Under the pieces are notes generated by a model, which was not told the origin of the DNA, did no database searches, and was given only the letters and a program-made list of their open reading frames with translations. From Caulobacteraceae bacterium (GTDB lineage: Bacteria > Pseudomonadota > Alphaproteobacteria > Caulobacterales > Caulobacteraceae), in NCBI GenBank assembly GCA_004144935.1, contig SDZP01000023.1, forward strand, positions 1 through 18,794: a DNA stretch of 18,794 nt. Direction: 5' to 3'. The position numbers and the translations under genes were made by a program. This document shows, one piece after another, positions 1-6,976 of the stretch; positions within the stretch are counted from its first letter, which is position 1, and every line of letters begins with the position of its first letter.

Positions 1-828
1 GGTCGTCGCCTCGTAGACGCCGCGGACGTCCTGGGCCATGATGGCGACGCGCTTGGCCTCGCCGGGCGAGAGGACGGCGTTGGTGGCGACCACGGCGATG
101 GTGGTGTTCTGGCGCAGGCCGGGGTTGGCCTTGGCCATGTTCCAGTGGTCGGGCTCGCAGGTCAGGCCGGCAGGACCAAGGCCCCCGAACTCGCGGTCCA
201 GCTCATAGGGCGCCGCCCAGAAGGTCCGGTCATCGCCGGCGGTGACGGACCCGTAGCTGTTGACCCCGCAGATCGCCGCGACGACCAGGCCGTCGTCTGT
301 GACGATGCTGGCGCTGCCCGTGCCGCCCTTCCAACCACCCGCCTTGGCGCCGTAGCCGCAGCCGGCTGTGCCGAGCGCGATGTCGAGCCCGGCCGCCTGC
401 GCCGCCTCGATGCCGAGGCGGCGGTAGGGCGGCTCAAGGCCCCAGGCCTTGTCGCCGCCGTTGCCCATGTCGAAGAGGATGGCGGCCGGCACGATGGGGG
501 CGCGGGGCACGGCCGGGTTCTGCGAGACCGGATAGCCCCGGCCGTTGGCCCCCAGCCAGGCGGCCACCCCGTCGGCGGCGCCGAGGCCATACATCGAGCC
601 GCCGGAGAGGACGACGGCGTCGATCATCGCCCCGATCAGGTTCTCGGGCGCCATGGCGTCCGTTTCGCGTGTGCCGGGTCCGCCGCCGCGCACGTCGACG
701 GCGCAGACCACCCGCTCGTCCGGCAGGACGACGGTGACGCCGGTGCGGACATGGTCGTCGTGCGCCTGGCCGACTTTGAGGCCGGGCACGTCTGTCAGGC
801 TGTTGCGCGGTCCGGGACGGGCGGGCAT
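1..828 (-). CDS. P1-family (DmpA-like) aminopeptidase, 3' end cut by window edge
   Basis: Related to L-aminopeptidase/D-esterase DmpA, a self-cleaving N-terminal-nucleophile type hydrolase that removes N-terminal residues from peptides or amides. The 276 visible residues start MPARPGPRNSLTDVPGLKVG and carry the family's early DVPGLKVG, the DVRGGGPGTRETD segment (about 45-57), VVLSGGSMYGL (72-82) and GGWKGGTGSASIV. Near the visible end is QNTTIAVVATNA (240-251). In the family, chain cleavage takes place just before a Ser or Thr at this point, so Thr242 is the likely nucleophile (inferred by alignment from memory). The ATG at 826-828 is preceded by AGGAG (833-837), which supports the start. The gene diverges from the gamma-glutamyltransferase gene across a 95-base gap. 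No signal peptide is seen, so it is probably cytoplasmic. The C-terminal end lies outside the window. Confidence 0.9.
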   Translation of the reverse strand, partial: MPARPGPRNSLTDVPGLKVGQAHDDHVRTGVTVVLPDERVVCAVDVRGGGPGTRETDAMAPENLIGAMIDAVVLSGGSMYGLGAADGVAAWLGANGRGYPVSQNPAVPRAPIVPAAILFDMGNGGDKAWGLEPPYRRLGIEAAQAAGLDIALGTAGCGYGAKAGGWKGGTGSASIVTDDGLVVAAICGVNSYGSVTAGDDRTFWAAPYELDREFGGLGPAGLTCEPDHWNMAKANPGLRQNTTIAVVATNAVLSPGEAKRVAIMAQDVRGVYEATT

Positions 829-923
829 CGGAACTCCTGAAGCTGGGGAGGTTTAATCGCCTGCCGGGCCGTTGTTGTCCATCGCGGCGCCGTTATGGTG
901 GAGCGCCTTGCACCGGAGTTTCC

Positions 924-2627
924 ATGCGTCCTCTGATCGCCGCCCTGACGGCCCTGTCCCTTTCGCTGTCGGGCTGCTCCACCGTCGCGGCGAAGCCCGA
1001 GCGGGCGGCGGCAAACGGCCCGGTGATGGTGGCCGCCGCCAACCCCCTGGCCGTCGAGGCCGGGCTGGCGGTGCTGCGGCGCGGCGGCAGCGCGGTCGAT
1101 GCGGCGGTGGCCGTGCAGGCGGTGCTGGGCCTGGTCGAGCCGCAGTCGAGCGGCCTGGGCGGCGGCGCCTTCATGGTCCACTACGACGCCGAGACGAAGG
1201 CCGTCACCACCTACGACGGCCGCGAGACGGCGCCGGCCGGAGCCGATGCGAAGATGTTCCTTGGCCCCGACGGCAGGCCGATGAACTTCATCGAGGCGGT
1301 GCTGAGCGGACGCTCGACCGGTGTCCCCGGGGCGATCGCCATGCTCCACCTTGCCCAGACGGAACACGGGACCCTGCCCTGGAACAGCCTGTTCGGCGAC
1401 GCCGAGCGGCTGGCGACCGAGGGCTTCAAGGTCAGCCCGCGCATGGCAAGCTTCATCACCTCCATCTATCCGCAGTCGAGGACGCCGGACGCCACGGCCT
1501 ATTTCACCAGGCCGGACGGCAAGCGCTATGGCATCGGCGACACCCTGAAGAACCCCGCCTATGCGCAAAGCCTGCGCCTGATCGCGGAAGGGGGCGCCGA
1601 CGGCCTGCTGAAGGGTCCCCTCGGCGAGGCGATCGTCGCCCGGGTAGCCGAAGGGCCGATGCCCGGCGCCCTGAGCGCCAAGGACCTGGCCGGCTACCGG
1701 CCGCTCAAGAAGAAGGCGCTGTGCTCGACCTACCGGATCTACCAGATCTGCACCGCGCCGCCGGCCTCGAGCGGTGTCGTCCTGCTGCAGGCGCTGAAGA
1801 TCCTCGAACACACCGACATCGCCGCCCGGGGACCCAGCGATCCGGTCGCCTGGCTGCAGATCGCCCAGGCCGAACGGCTGATGTACGCCGACCGCGACCG
1901 CTATGTCGGCGACCCCGATTTCGTGTCGGTGCCGGTGGGGGGCCTGCTCGATGATGGCTACGCCGCCGAGCGGGCAAAACTGATCGGCGACCGCTTCGGA
2001 CCGCCGCCGCCGGCGGGGACGCCGCCGGGGGCCAGGGCCCGCGCGCCGGACAGGACCTTGGAGCCCGCCGGCACCAGCCACATGGTCATCGTCGACGCCA
2101 GGGGGGACGTGGTCTCGATGACGACCACGGTCGAGAGCATCTACGGCTCTGGCCGCATGGTCGGCGGCTTCTTCCTCAACAACCAGCTGACCGACTTCAA
2201 CTTCGCCCCCACCGATCCGGACGGCGCGCCGGCCGCCAACGCCGTGGCGCCGGGCAAGCGGCCGCGATCGTCGATGTCGCCGGTCATCATCCTCGACCGG
2301 CAGGGCCGGTTCGTGGCCGGCGTCGGCAGCCCGGGCGGCAGCTCCATCCTCTCCTACAATCTCAAGACCCTGGTCGGGGTGCTGGACTGGAACCTGACCA
2401 TGCAGCAGGCGATCGACCTGCCCAACCTGATCGCCAAGGGCTCGAGCGTCAGCGGCGAGGCCAAGCTGTTCTCGCCGGGCGTGGTCGCGGCGATGGCGGA
2501 GCGGGGCCTGACCATCCAGGCTATCGGCGGCGAGGACAGCGGCGTGCAGGGGATCATCGTCCGCGAGGGCGGCCGGCTGGAAGGCGGGGCCGATCCCCGG
2601 CGGGAAGGCGTGGCCAAGGGGCTGTAG
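924..2627 (+). CDS. ggt: gamma-glutamyltransferase, predicted lipoprotein
   Basis: Gamma-glutamyltransferase (MEROPS T03) hydrolyses or transfers the gamma-glutamyl group of glutathione and related compounds. The 567-residue protein has the family layout: NPLAVEAGLAVLRRGGSAVDA (about 40-60), GLGGGAFMVHYD, and DGRETAP with Arg100 matching the substrate-carboxylate arginine. The GTSH segment places the self-cleavage nucleophile at Thr384. It is followed by GSGRMVGGFFLNNQLTDF (408-425), RSSMSPVI, and the oxyanion Gly pair G471-G472 in GSPGGSS. The N-terminus is a short signal peptide ending in lipobox LSGC, so Cys18 should be lipidated and the enzyme membrane-anchored on the periplasmic or outer-membrane side. 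GGAG at 915-918 lies 5 bases before the ATG. The convergent downstream neighbour is an esterase gene, 58 bases away. Confidence 0.95.
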   Translation: MRPLIAALTALSLSLSGCSTVAAKPERAAANGPVMVAAANPLAVEAGLAVLRRGGSAVDAAVAVQAVLGLVEPQSSGLGGGAFMVHYDAETKAVTTYDGRETAPAGADAKMFLGPDGRPMNFIEAVLSGRSTGVPGAIAMLHLAQTEHGTLPWNSLFGDAERLATEGFKVSPRMASFITSIYPQSRTPDATAYFTRPDGKRYGIGDTLKNPAYAQSLRLIAEGGADGLLKGPLGEAIVARVAEGPMPGALSAKDLAGYRPLKKKALCSTYRIYQICTAPPASSGVVLLQALKILEHTDIAARGPSDPVAWLQIAQAERLMYADRDRYVGDPDFVSVPVGGLLDDGYAAERAKLIGDRFGPPPPAGTPPGARARAPDRTLEPAGTSHMVIVDARGDVVSMTTTVESIYGSGRMVGGFFLNNQLTDFNFAPTDPDGAPAANAVAPGKRPRSSMSPVIILDRQGRFVAGVGSPGGSSILSYNLKTLVGVLDWNLTMQQAIDLPNLIAKGSSVSGEAKLFSPGVVAAMAERGLTIQAIGGEDSGVQGIIVREGGRLEGGADPRREGVAKGL

Positions 2628-2667
2628 GGCTGACGGGCGAAGACGCGCTCGCCTATGGACAGCGACG

Positions 2668-2692
2668 GGCCTCGGGTCGATTGCCCTAGGCC
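2668..2692. terminator. possible bidirectional terminator hairpin
   Basis: GGCCTCGGG (2668-2676) and CCCTAGGCC (2684-2692) can pair over 9 positions with one mismatch around a 7-base loop. The hairpin sits between the convergent gamma-glutamyltransferase and esterase genes and includes the esterase stop codon. There is no T-tract on either side, so intrinsic termination is uncertain. Confidence 0.3.
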
Positions 2693-3618
2693 AGCGCCGC
2701 CTTCAGCTTCGCCGCCGTGTCCTCGATGGCGTCCACCACCGGCGGGGAGACGCTGGCCATGATGTAGAAGTCGTGGACGAAGGACGGGTACTCGATGTGC
2801 TCGGCCTTGACCCCGGCCGCCGCCATGCGCCCGGCATAGGCCTTGCCCTCGTCCTTCAGGGGGTCGAAGCCTGCCGTGACCACCAGGGCGGCGGGCAGGC
2901 CGGAGAGGTCATCGGCATGGGCCGGCTCGGCGCGGCGAGCGTTCGGGTGGCCTATGGCGGCGAAGTGGCTGGCGAACCAGGTCATCACCTCGGCGGTCAG
3001 GACATAGCCGGTGGCCAGGTCCTTGCGGCTCTGGGTGTCCTGTTCCATGGCCGTGGCCGGGTAGAGGAGCAGTTGGAAGGCCAGCTTGCGGGCGGGGTCG
3101 TCGCGCAGCTCCAGCGCCATGCAGGCGGCCAGGTTGCCGCCGGCGCTGCAACCGCCGACGGCGATGCGGGCCGGATCGACGCCGATCTCGGCGGCATGGT
3201 CGAAGACCCATTTGGTGGCCGCCAGGGCGTCGTCATGGGCGGCCGGGAAGGGATGCTCCGGGGCCAGGCGGTAGTCGACGGCGATGATCCTGACGCCGGA
3301 GGCGGCGCAGAGGCGACGCATGAAGTCGTCGTGGGTCTCCAGGTCGCCGATCACGAAGCCGCCGCCGTGGAAGTAGACCAGGGCGCCGGTCGCCGCCGGC
3401 GCATCCTTGGGGACATAGAGCCGGGCCTTGAGCGGGCCGTCGCCGCCGTCGACCTGGATGTCGCTGACGGCCAGGTCCTTCGGAGCGCCGGCGTCGAGGC
3501 CGGCCCGCTGGGCGACGTAGCCCATGCGGATCATCTCCGGCGGCAGGGTGGCGAGCGGCGGCATCTCGATGGCGGCCGCGGCGTCGAGCATGGCGCGGAA
3601 ATGGGGGTCAAGGCTCAT
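2686..3618 (-). CDS. alpha/beta hydrolase of the HSL (GDXG) esterase family
   Basis: A 310-residue carboxylesterase of the hormone-sensitive-lipase family, expected to hydrolyse short-chain esters in the cytoplasm. Visible motifs in order are the oxyanion motif HGGGF (84-88), VDYRLAPEHPFPAA (114-127), the nucleophile elbow GGCSAGG with Ser158, the acid Asp252 in the segment DPLKDEG, and the base His282 in FVHDF. The elbow normally reads GDSAGG; here the residue before the serine is Cys157, a deviation from the family. GGAGA (3624-3628) lies just upstream of the ATG at 3616-3618. It is the last gene of a minus-strand block of catabolic genes, but a palindromic element separates it from the feruloyl-CoA synthetase gene, so co-transcription is uncertain. 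The natural substrate cannot be told from sequence. Confidence 0.93.
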   Translation of the reverse strand: MSLDPHFRAMLDAAAAIEMPPLATLPPEMIRMGYVAQRAGLDAGAPKDLAVSDIQVDGGDGPLKARLYVPKDAPAATGALVYFHGGGFVIGDLETHDDFMRRLCAASGVRIIAVDYRLAPEHPFPAAHDDALAATKWVFDHAAEIGVDPARIAVGGCSAGGNLAACMALELRDDPARKLAFQLLLYPATAMEQDTQSRKDLATGYVLTAEVMTWFASHFAAIGHPNARRAEPAHADDLSGLPAALVVTAGFDPLKDEGKAYAGRMAAAGVKAEHIEYPSFVHDFYIMASVSPPVVDAIEDTAAKLKAALA

Positions 3619-3632
3619 GGGTGTCTCCGTAT

Positions 3633-3800
3633 GTTTTCCCTCTCCCCCTGGGGGAGAAGGTGTCGGCGAAGCCGACGGATGAGGGGTCGCGCCGGACGAG
3701 GGGATTGGCGTGCCTGCCGATCGTGGCGGACAGAGCTGTGCGACCCCTCATCCGACCCCTTCGGGGGTTGCTCTCCCCCCCGAAGGGGAGAAGGGAAAAC
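3633..3800. repeat. palindromic intergenic element, type A
   Basis: Two arms, 3633-3690 and 3740-3800, are imperfect inverted copies. They share GTTTTCCC at the outer edges (3633-3640 against 3793-3800) and a perfect 15-base inner match (3676-3690 against 3740-3754). Each arm also folds on itself: TCTCCCC/GGGGAGA (3641-3657) and GTCGGC-GAA-GCCGAC (3662-3676) on the left, with similar C-run/G-run hairpins on the right. The element fills the gap between the esterase start region and the synthetase stop codon, ending at the base before that stop. It looks like the mosaic palindromic repeats common between genes of alphaproteobacteria. It may act as mRNA stabiliser or terminator. Confidence 0.8.
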
Positions 3801-5684
3801 TCAGAGGCTGACCACCTCCGGCGCGGAGCCGTCGCCATACAGCGCCTTCACCAAGTCAGCCCGGCGGTCCAGCGTCGCGCGCTGGTTCACATAGCCCTTG
3901 TCGGTGATCTCGCCGGCGTCGATCGACGGCGGCTCGGTCATAACGGTGAAGCGGCCGACGCGGCGTGAGAGGCCGCCGGCGGTGGCGTTGAAGGCCTGCA
4001 GCTTCTCGGTGAGGATCGCCGTCAGCTTTTCGATCGGGGTTCCGGGCCCTTCGTCGGCCATCAGGGTCTGCATGCCGGCCATCGACGGCCAGACCAGGGC
4101 GCCGATGAAGGGCTTGTCCTGGCCGGCGATCACCGCGTCGAGGATCCAAGGGCTGCAGGCGCCGACGATCTCGGGCCGCAGGGTGCCGACCGAGACCCAG
4201 GTGCCGCTGTCGAGCTTGAAGTCCTCGGTCACCCGGCCGTCGAACATCAAACCCTGGGCCGGGTCGTTGTCGTCGATGAATTTGGCGGCGTCACCGAGCT
4301 TGTAGAAGCCCTCCTCGTCGAAGGCGGCGGCGGTCTTTTCGGCGTCGCCGAGGTAGCCCTTGGTGACGGTCGGCCCCTTGACCCGGACCTCCAGCTTGGT
4401 CCCGTTCGGCACCAGCTTGAGGGTGATGCCCGGCAGCGGCAGGCCGACCAGGCCGACCTGTTCGGTGGCCCAGTGGGTGACGGTGATGCCCTGCGTCTCG
4501 GTGGCGCCGTACATGGTGGTCAGCGGCATGCGGCTGCCCGTTTCGGCGATCGCCAGGGCCTGCAGCCGCTCGTTGACGTCGTTGCTGAGCGTGGCGCCGC
4601 CGTAGCCCATGTAGCGCATGTTCTTGAAGAAGGATTTGCGCAGGACCGGGTCCTTCTCCATGGCGTCGGCCAGCATGCCGAAGGCGATGGGGGCCGAGCC
4701 GAAGACGACGGGAGAGACTTCGTACAGGTTCTTGATCGTCGTCTCGAACATGCCGGGCAGCGGCTTGCCCTCATCGAGATAGACCGTGCCGCCGGCCCAG
4801 AGGACGCCGTTGAAGCTGATGTTGCCGGCGCTGATATGGCTCCAGGGCATCCATTCGAGGCTCTCGGAGACGACGTCGGGATCGGGATCCTCGTTGCGCA
4901 GCCCATCCTGGCCGGCGATGACCCCGGCCATCATGCCGAAGGTCTGCGGCGCGGCCTTGGGCATGCCGGTGGAGCCGGAGGTGAACAGGTATTTGGCGAC
5001 GGTGTCGTGGCTCAGCGTCTCGCGCGCCGCCTCGACGGCGGGGCCGGGCACGGTATCGGTCAGCACCGACAGGGGGATGGCGCCCTCCCCCGTCCCGTCG
5101 GCGGTGACGAAGGTCAAGTCCTGGCCGAGGCCTTTGAGCGTCTCCAGGGCGCGGGCGTACAGCTCGCCGGACTGGGCGAAGATGACCTTCGGCTTCACTA
5201 CGGCGACGCAATGCTTGAGCTTGGCGTGGTCGGTGGAGATCAGGCTGTAGGCCGGACTGATCGGTGAGACCGGGATGCCGGCGGTGTAGCAGCCGACCTT
5301 GATCAGGGCGTGCTCCAGGCTGTTGGCGGACAGCACCATCACCGAGTCGTCGGCGGTGAGACCCTGATCCAGCAGCCACTGCGCGATGCCCTCGGCCTTT
5401 CGCAGGGCCTCGCCATAGGTCAGGGTGCGCCAGGGGCCGTGGCCGGGCTCGCGCTGCTTCATCCAGGGACGGTCGGGGTGCTTCTCAGCCTTCTCCTTGA
5501 GAAGGTGGGCGATGGAGCGGGGGCCTTCGCCAGGTGCGTGGTTGGAGCGGATCAGGATCGAGCCGTCGTCGCGACGCTCGACGGTGACGTCCGGGCCCTT
5601 CATCGGCAGGCTGGCGAAGGGCACTTTCGACAACGGGTTTTCGGAATGGGCGGCCGGAGCCGCCGCACCATCGGCGGGGGTCAT
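3801..5684 (-). CDS. fcs: feruloyl-CoA synthetase (AMP-forming)
   Basis: An ANL-superfamily ligase that joins ferulate or similar hydroxycinnamates to CoA using ATP, the first step of CoA-dependent lignin-monomer breakdown. The 627 residues match the usual Fcs length (about 620). Motifs are the P-loop TSGSTGMPK (235-243), MYGATET (391-397), YKLGDAAKF with Asp464, the Fcs-like hinge stretch FDGRVTEDFKLDSGTWVSVG (481-500) and the C-terminal catalytic Lys596 in GEITDKGYVNQR. The hinge and the segment SPAYSLISTDHAKLKH (143-158) point to the feruloyl-CoA branch rather than a fatty-acid ligase. The ATG (5682-5684) follows AGGAAA (5691-5696). A promoter-like sequence lies at 5726-5752. The hydratase/lyase (Ech) and vanillin dehydrogenase often beside Fcs are not next to it, so the exact aromatic substrate is open. 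Confidence 0.88.
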   Translation of the reverse strand: MTPADGAAAPAAHSENPLSKVPFASLPMKGPDVTVERRDDGSILIRSNHAPGEGPRSIAHLLKEKAEKHPDRPWMKQREPGHGPWRTLTYGEALRKAEGIAQWLLDQGLTADDSVMVLSANSLEHALIKVGCYTAGIPVSPISPAYSLISTDHAKLKHCVAVVKPKVIFAQSGELYARALETLKGLGQDLTFVTADGTGEGAIPLSVLTDTVPGPAVEAARETLSHDTVAKYLFTSGSTGMPKAAPQTFGMMAGVIAGQDGLRNEDPDPDVVSESLEWMPWSHISAGNISFNGVLWAGGTVYLDEGKPLPGMFETTIKNLYEVSPVVFGSAPIAFGMLADAMEKDPVLRKSFFKNMRYMGYGGATLSNDVNERLQALAIAETGSRMPLTTMYGATETQGITVTHWATEQVGLVGLPLPGITLKLVPNGTKLEVRVKGPTVTKGYLGDAEKTAAAFDEEGFYKLGDAAKFIDDNDPAQGLMFDGRVTEDFKLDSGTWVSVGTLRPEIVGACSPWILDAVIAGQDKPFIGALVWPSMAGMQTLMADEGPGTPIEKLTAILTEKLQAFNATAGGLSRRVGRFTVMTEPPSIDAGEITDKGYVNQRATLDRRADLVKALYGDGSAPEVVSL

Positions 5685-5725
5685 GGGCGGTTTCCTCAGG
5701 GCTTTGTTCTTGTTGCCCCCTTGAA

Positions 5726-5752
5726 GACTATGCTTGCCGCTAGGGGAGTCAA
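5726..5752 (-). promoter_or_regulatory. possible promoter of the feruloyl-CoA synthetase gene
   Basis: Read on the minus strand, TTGACT (5747-5752) is followed after about 14 bases by CATAGT inside GCATAGTC (5726-5733). The predicted RNA start would leave a leader of about 35-40 bases before the ATG at 5684. The -35 half is good; the -10 half is only a partial match and the spacer is short by enterobacterial standards, but it falls within the 10-14 base range of Caulobacter promoters. Confidence 0.35.
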
Positions 5753-5795
5753 ACGGTGGACGGACTGCCTTTCGCCTCGGCCGTGGGGCAGGCCG

Positions 5796-6761
5796 TCAGA
5801 GCGTCTTCAGCCAGTCCAGCAGCAGCCGGTTGACCTCTTCGGGACGCTCCTGCTGGGTCCAGTGGCCGCAGCCCTCGATCAGATGGGCGCCGCGCAGGTT
5901 GGTCAGGTGGGGCGCCATCAGGGCGACCGGGTCGACGCCGGGCAGCATCTTGAGGACCAGATCGCGCGTCCCGCCGATGAACAGCGACGGCTGGTCGATG
6001 GTCCGGCCCTTGAAGCCCTGCAGCCAGTCGAAGTCCGGGCCCCAATTGCGGTAGCGGCTCAAGGGGCCGAAGAAGCCGGAGCCCTGGAACTCGGCGGTGT
6101 AATAGTCGATATCGGCGTCGGTCAGCCAGGCCGGGAAGGGCTGGGGATCGGGCAGGCGGTCCAGCAGGGCGGCGCCATGCGGCTTGTCGTTGGGCCAGGT
6201 CCCGTCCGGGGCGTCGCCGCTGATGGCGTAGTAGAACTTGCGGATCGCAGCGCGGGGGTCGGCCTCCAGCTCGGCTTCGGCGACGCCCACGTCCTGGAAA
6301 TAGACCTGGTAGAAGAAGCGGCCCTTGTCGGTGAAGGCGACCTTGATGGCGTCGAGGAAGTTGATCGCCGGGATGCCGCTGTAGGGCACCGACAGGCCGG
6401 CGACGGCGGTGACGCGGTCCGGCCGGGTGAGGGCGGTGTTCCAGACGATGGGCGCGCCCCAGTCGTGGCCGATCAGCACCCCTGTGCCGTCGTCGGAGAG
6501 GGCCTCGATGACGCCGGCCACGTCGGCGGTGATCTTTTCCAGGGCATAGTCGCTGACCTCGCCCGGCTTGTCGGAGCCGCCGTAGCCGCGCACGTCGATG
6601 GCGCAGGCGGTAAAGCCGGCGTCGGCGATGGGGCCGATCTGGTGGCGCCAGCTGTACCAGCTTTCCGGGAAGCCATGGACCATGACCACCAGCGGGCCGG
6701 AGCCCTGCACGGCGGCGCGCAGCTTGATGCCGTTGGTCTCGATGGTGCGGAAGTCAGGCAT
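5796..6761 (-). CDS. epoxide-hydrolase-like alpha/beta hydrolase
   Basis: A 321-residue alpha/beta hydrolase of the soluble epoxide hydrolase group, which opens epoxides to diols through an aspartyl-ester intermediate. Seen in order: oxyanion motif HGFPE (29-33), DVRGYGGSDKP (56-66), nucleophile elbow GHDWGA with Asp100, a cap region containing SRYRNW (235-240, candidate epoxide-activating Tyr237), acid Asp267 in GTRDLVL and base His300 in GCGHWTQQE. The aspartate nucleophile favours epoxide hydrolase or haloalkane dehalogenase chemistry over an esterase, and the cap Tyr favours the former. The ATG at 6759-6761 was chosen because GAGGAAA lies just upstream and the conserved beta-strand begins soon after; an upstream extension to 6878 would read through a palindromic element. 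The GAGGAAA-type ribosome binding site resembles those of both neighbouring ligase genes. Confidence 0.88.
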   Translation of the reverse strand: MPDFRTIETNGIKLRAAVQGSGPLVVMVHGFPESWYSWRHQIGPIADAGFTACAIDVRGYGGSDKPGEVSDYALEKITADVAGVIEALSDDGTGVLIGHDWGAPIVWNTALTRPDRVTAVAGLSVPYSGIPAINFLDAIKVAFTDKGRFFYQVYFQDVGVAEAELEADPRAAIRKFYYAISGDAPDGTWPNDKPHGAALLDRLPDPQPFPAWLTDADIDYYTAEFQGSGFFGPLSRYRNWGPDFDWLQGFKGRTIDQPSLFIGGTRDLVLKMLPGVDPVALMAPHLTNLRGAHLIEGCGHWTQQERPEEVNRLLLDWLKTL

Positions 6762-6816
6762 GGGGGTTTCCTCGTTTTTCGTACAGGAACACGGGTGTCG
6801 CGGCGTCAGCAAACCT

Positions 6817-6976
6817 AGTTCCTCCCCCATCGGGGGAGGGGGACCGCGGCCGCAGGCCGTGGTGGAGGGGGTCCGCACCGGCGGTTCAGCCGCAAGCAGG
6901 TTACCCGCCGACGTGAGCGGTGACCCCCTCAGTCAGCGGCTACGCCGCTGCCAGCTCCCCCAAAGGGTGAGCAACT
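6817..6976. repeat. palindromic intergenic element, type B
   Basis: Two inverted arms, about 6817-6873 and 6922-6976, share outer AGTT/AACT, C-run/G-run blocks and the inner GAGGGGGTC (6865-6873) against GACCCCCTC (6922-6930). Each arm contains its own hairpins, for example CCTCCCCC-ATC-GGGGGAGG (6821-6839) and CAGCGGC-TAC-GCCGCTG (6934-6950). It occupies most of the gap between the acyl-CoA synthetase stop and the hydrolase start. The plan (C-rich hairpin, GC-rich stem, inner G-run) resembles the element at 3633-3800, but the sequence differs, suggesting a sister subfamily. Confidence 0.75.

Noticed and set aside
872..905. Possible promoter for the gamma-glutamyltransferase gene (TTGTTG ... 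TTATGG)
   Set aside because: The match to either enterobacterial or Caulobacter promoter patterns is too poor to call.
5310..6818. Plus-strand open frame of 502 codons opposite the feruloyl-CoA synthetase and hydrolase genes
   Set aside because: It spans two real genes and their gap and has biased composition (G, A, D, V, H) with no recognisable domain.
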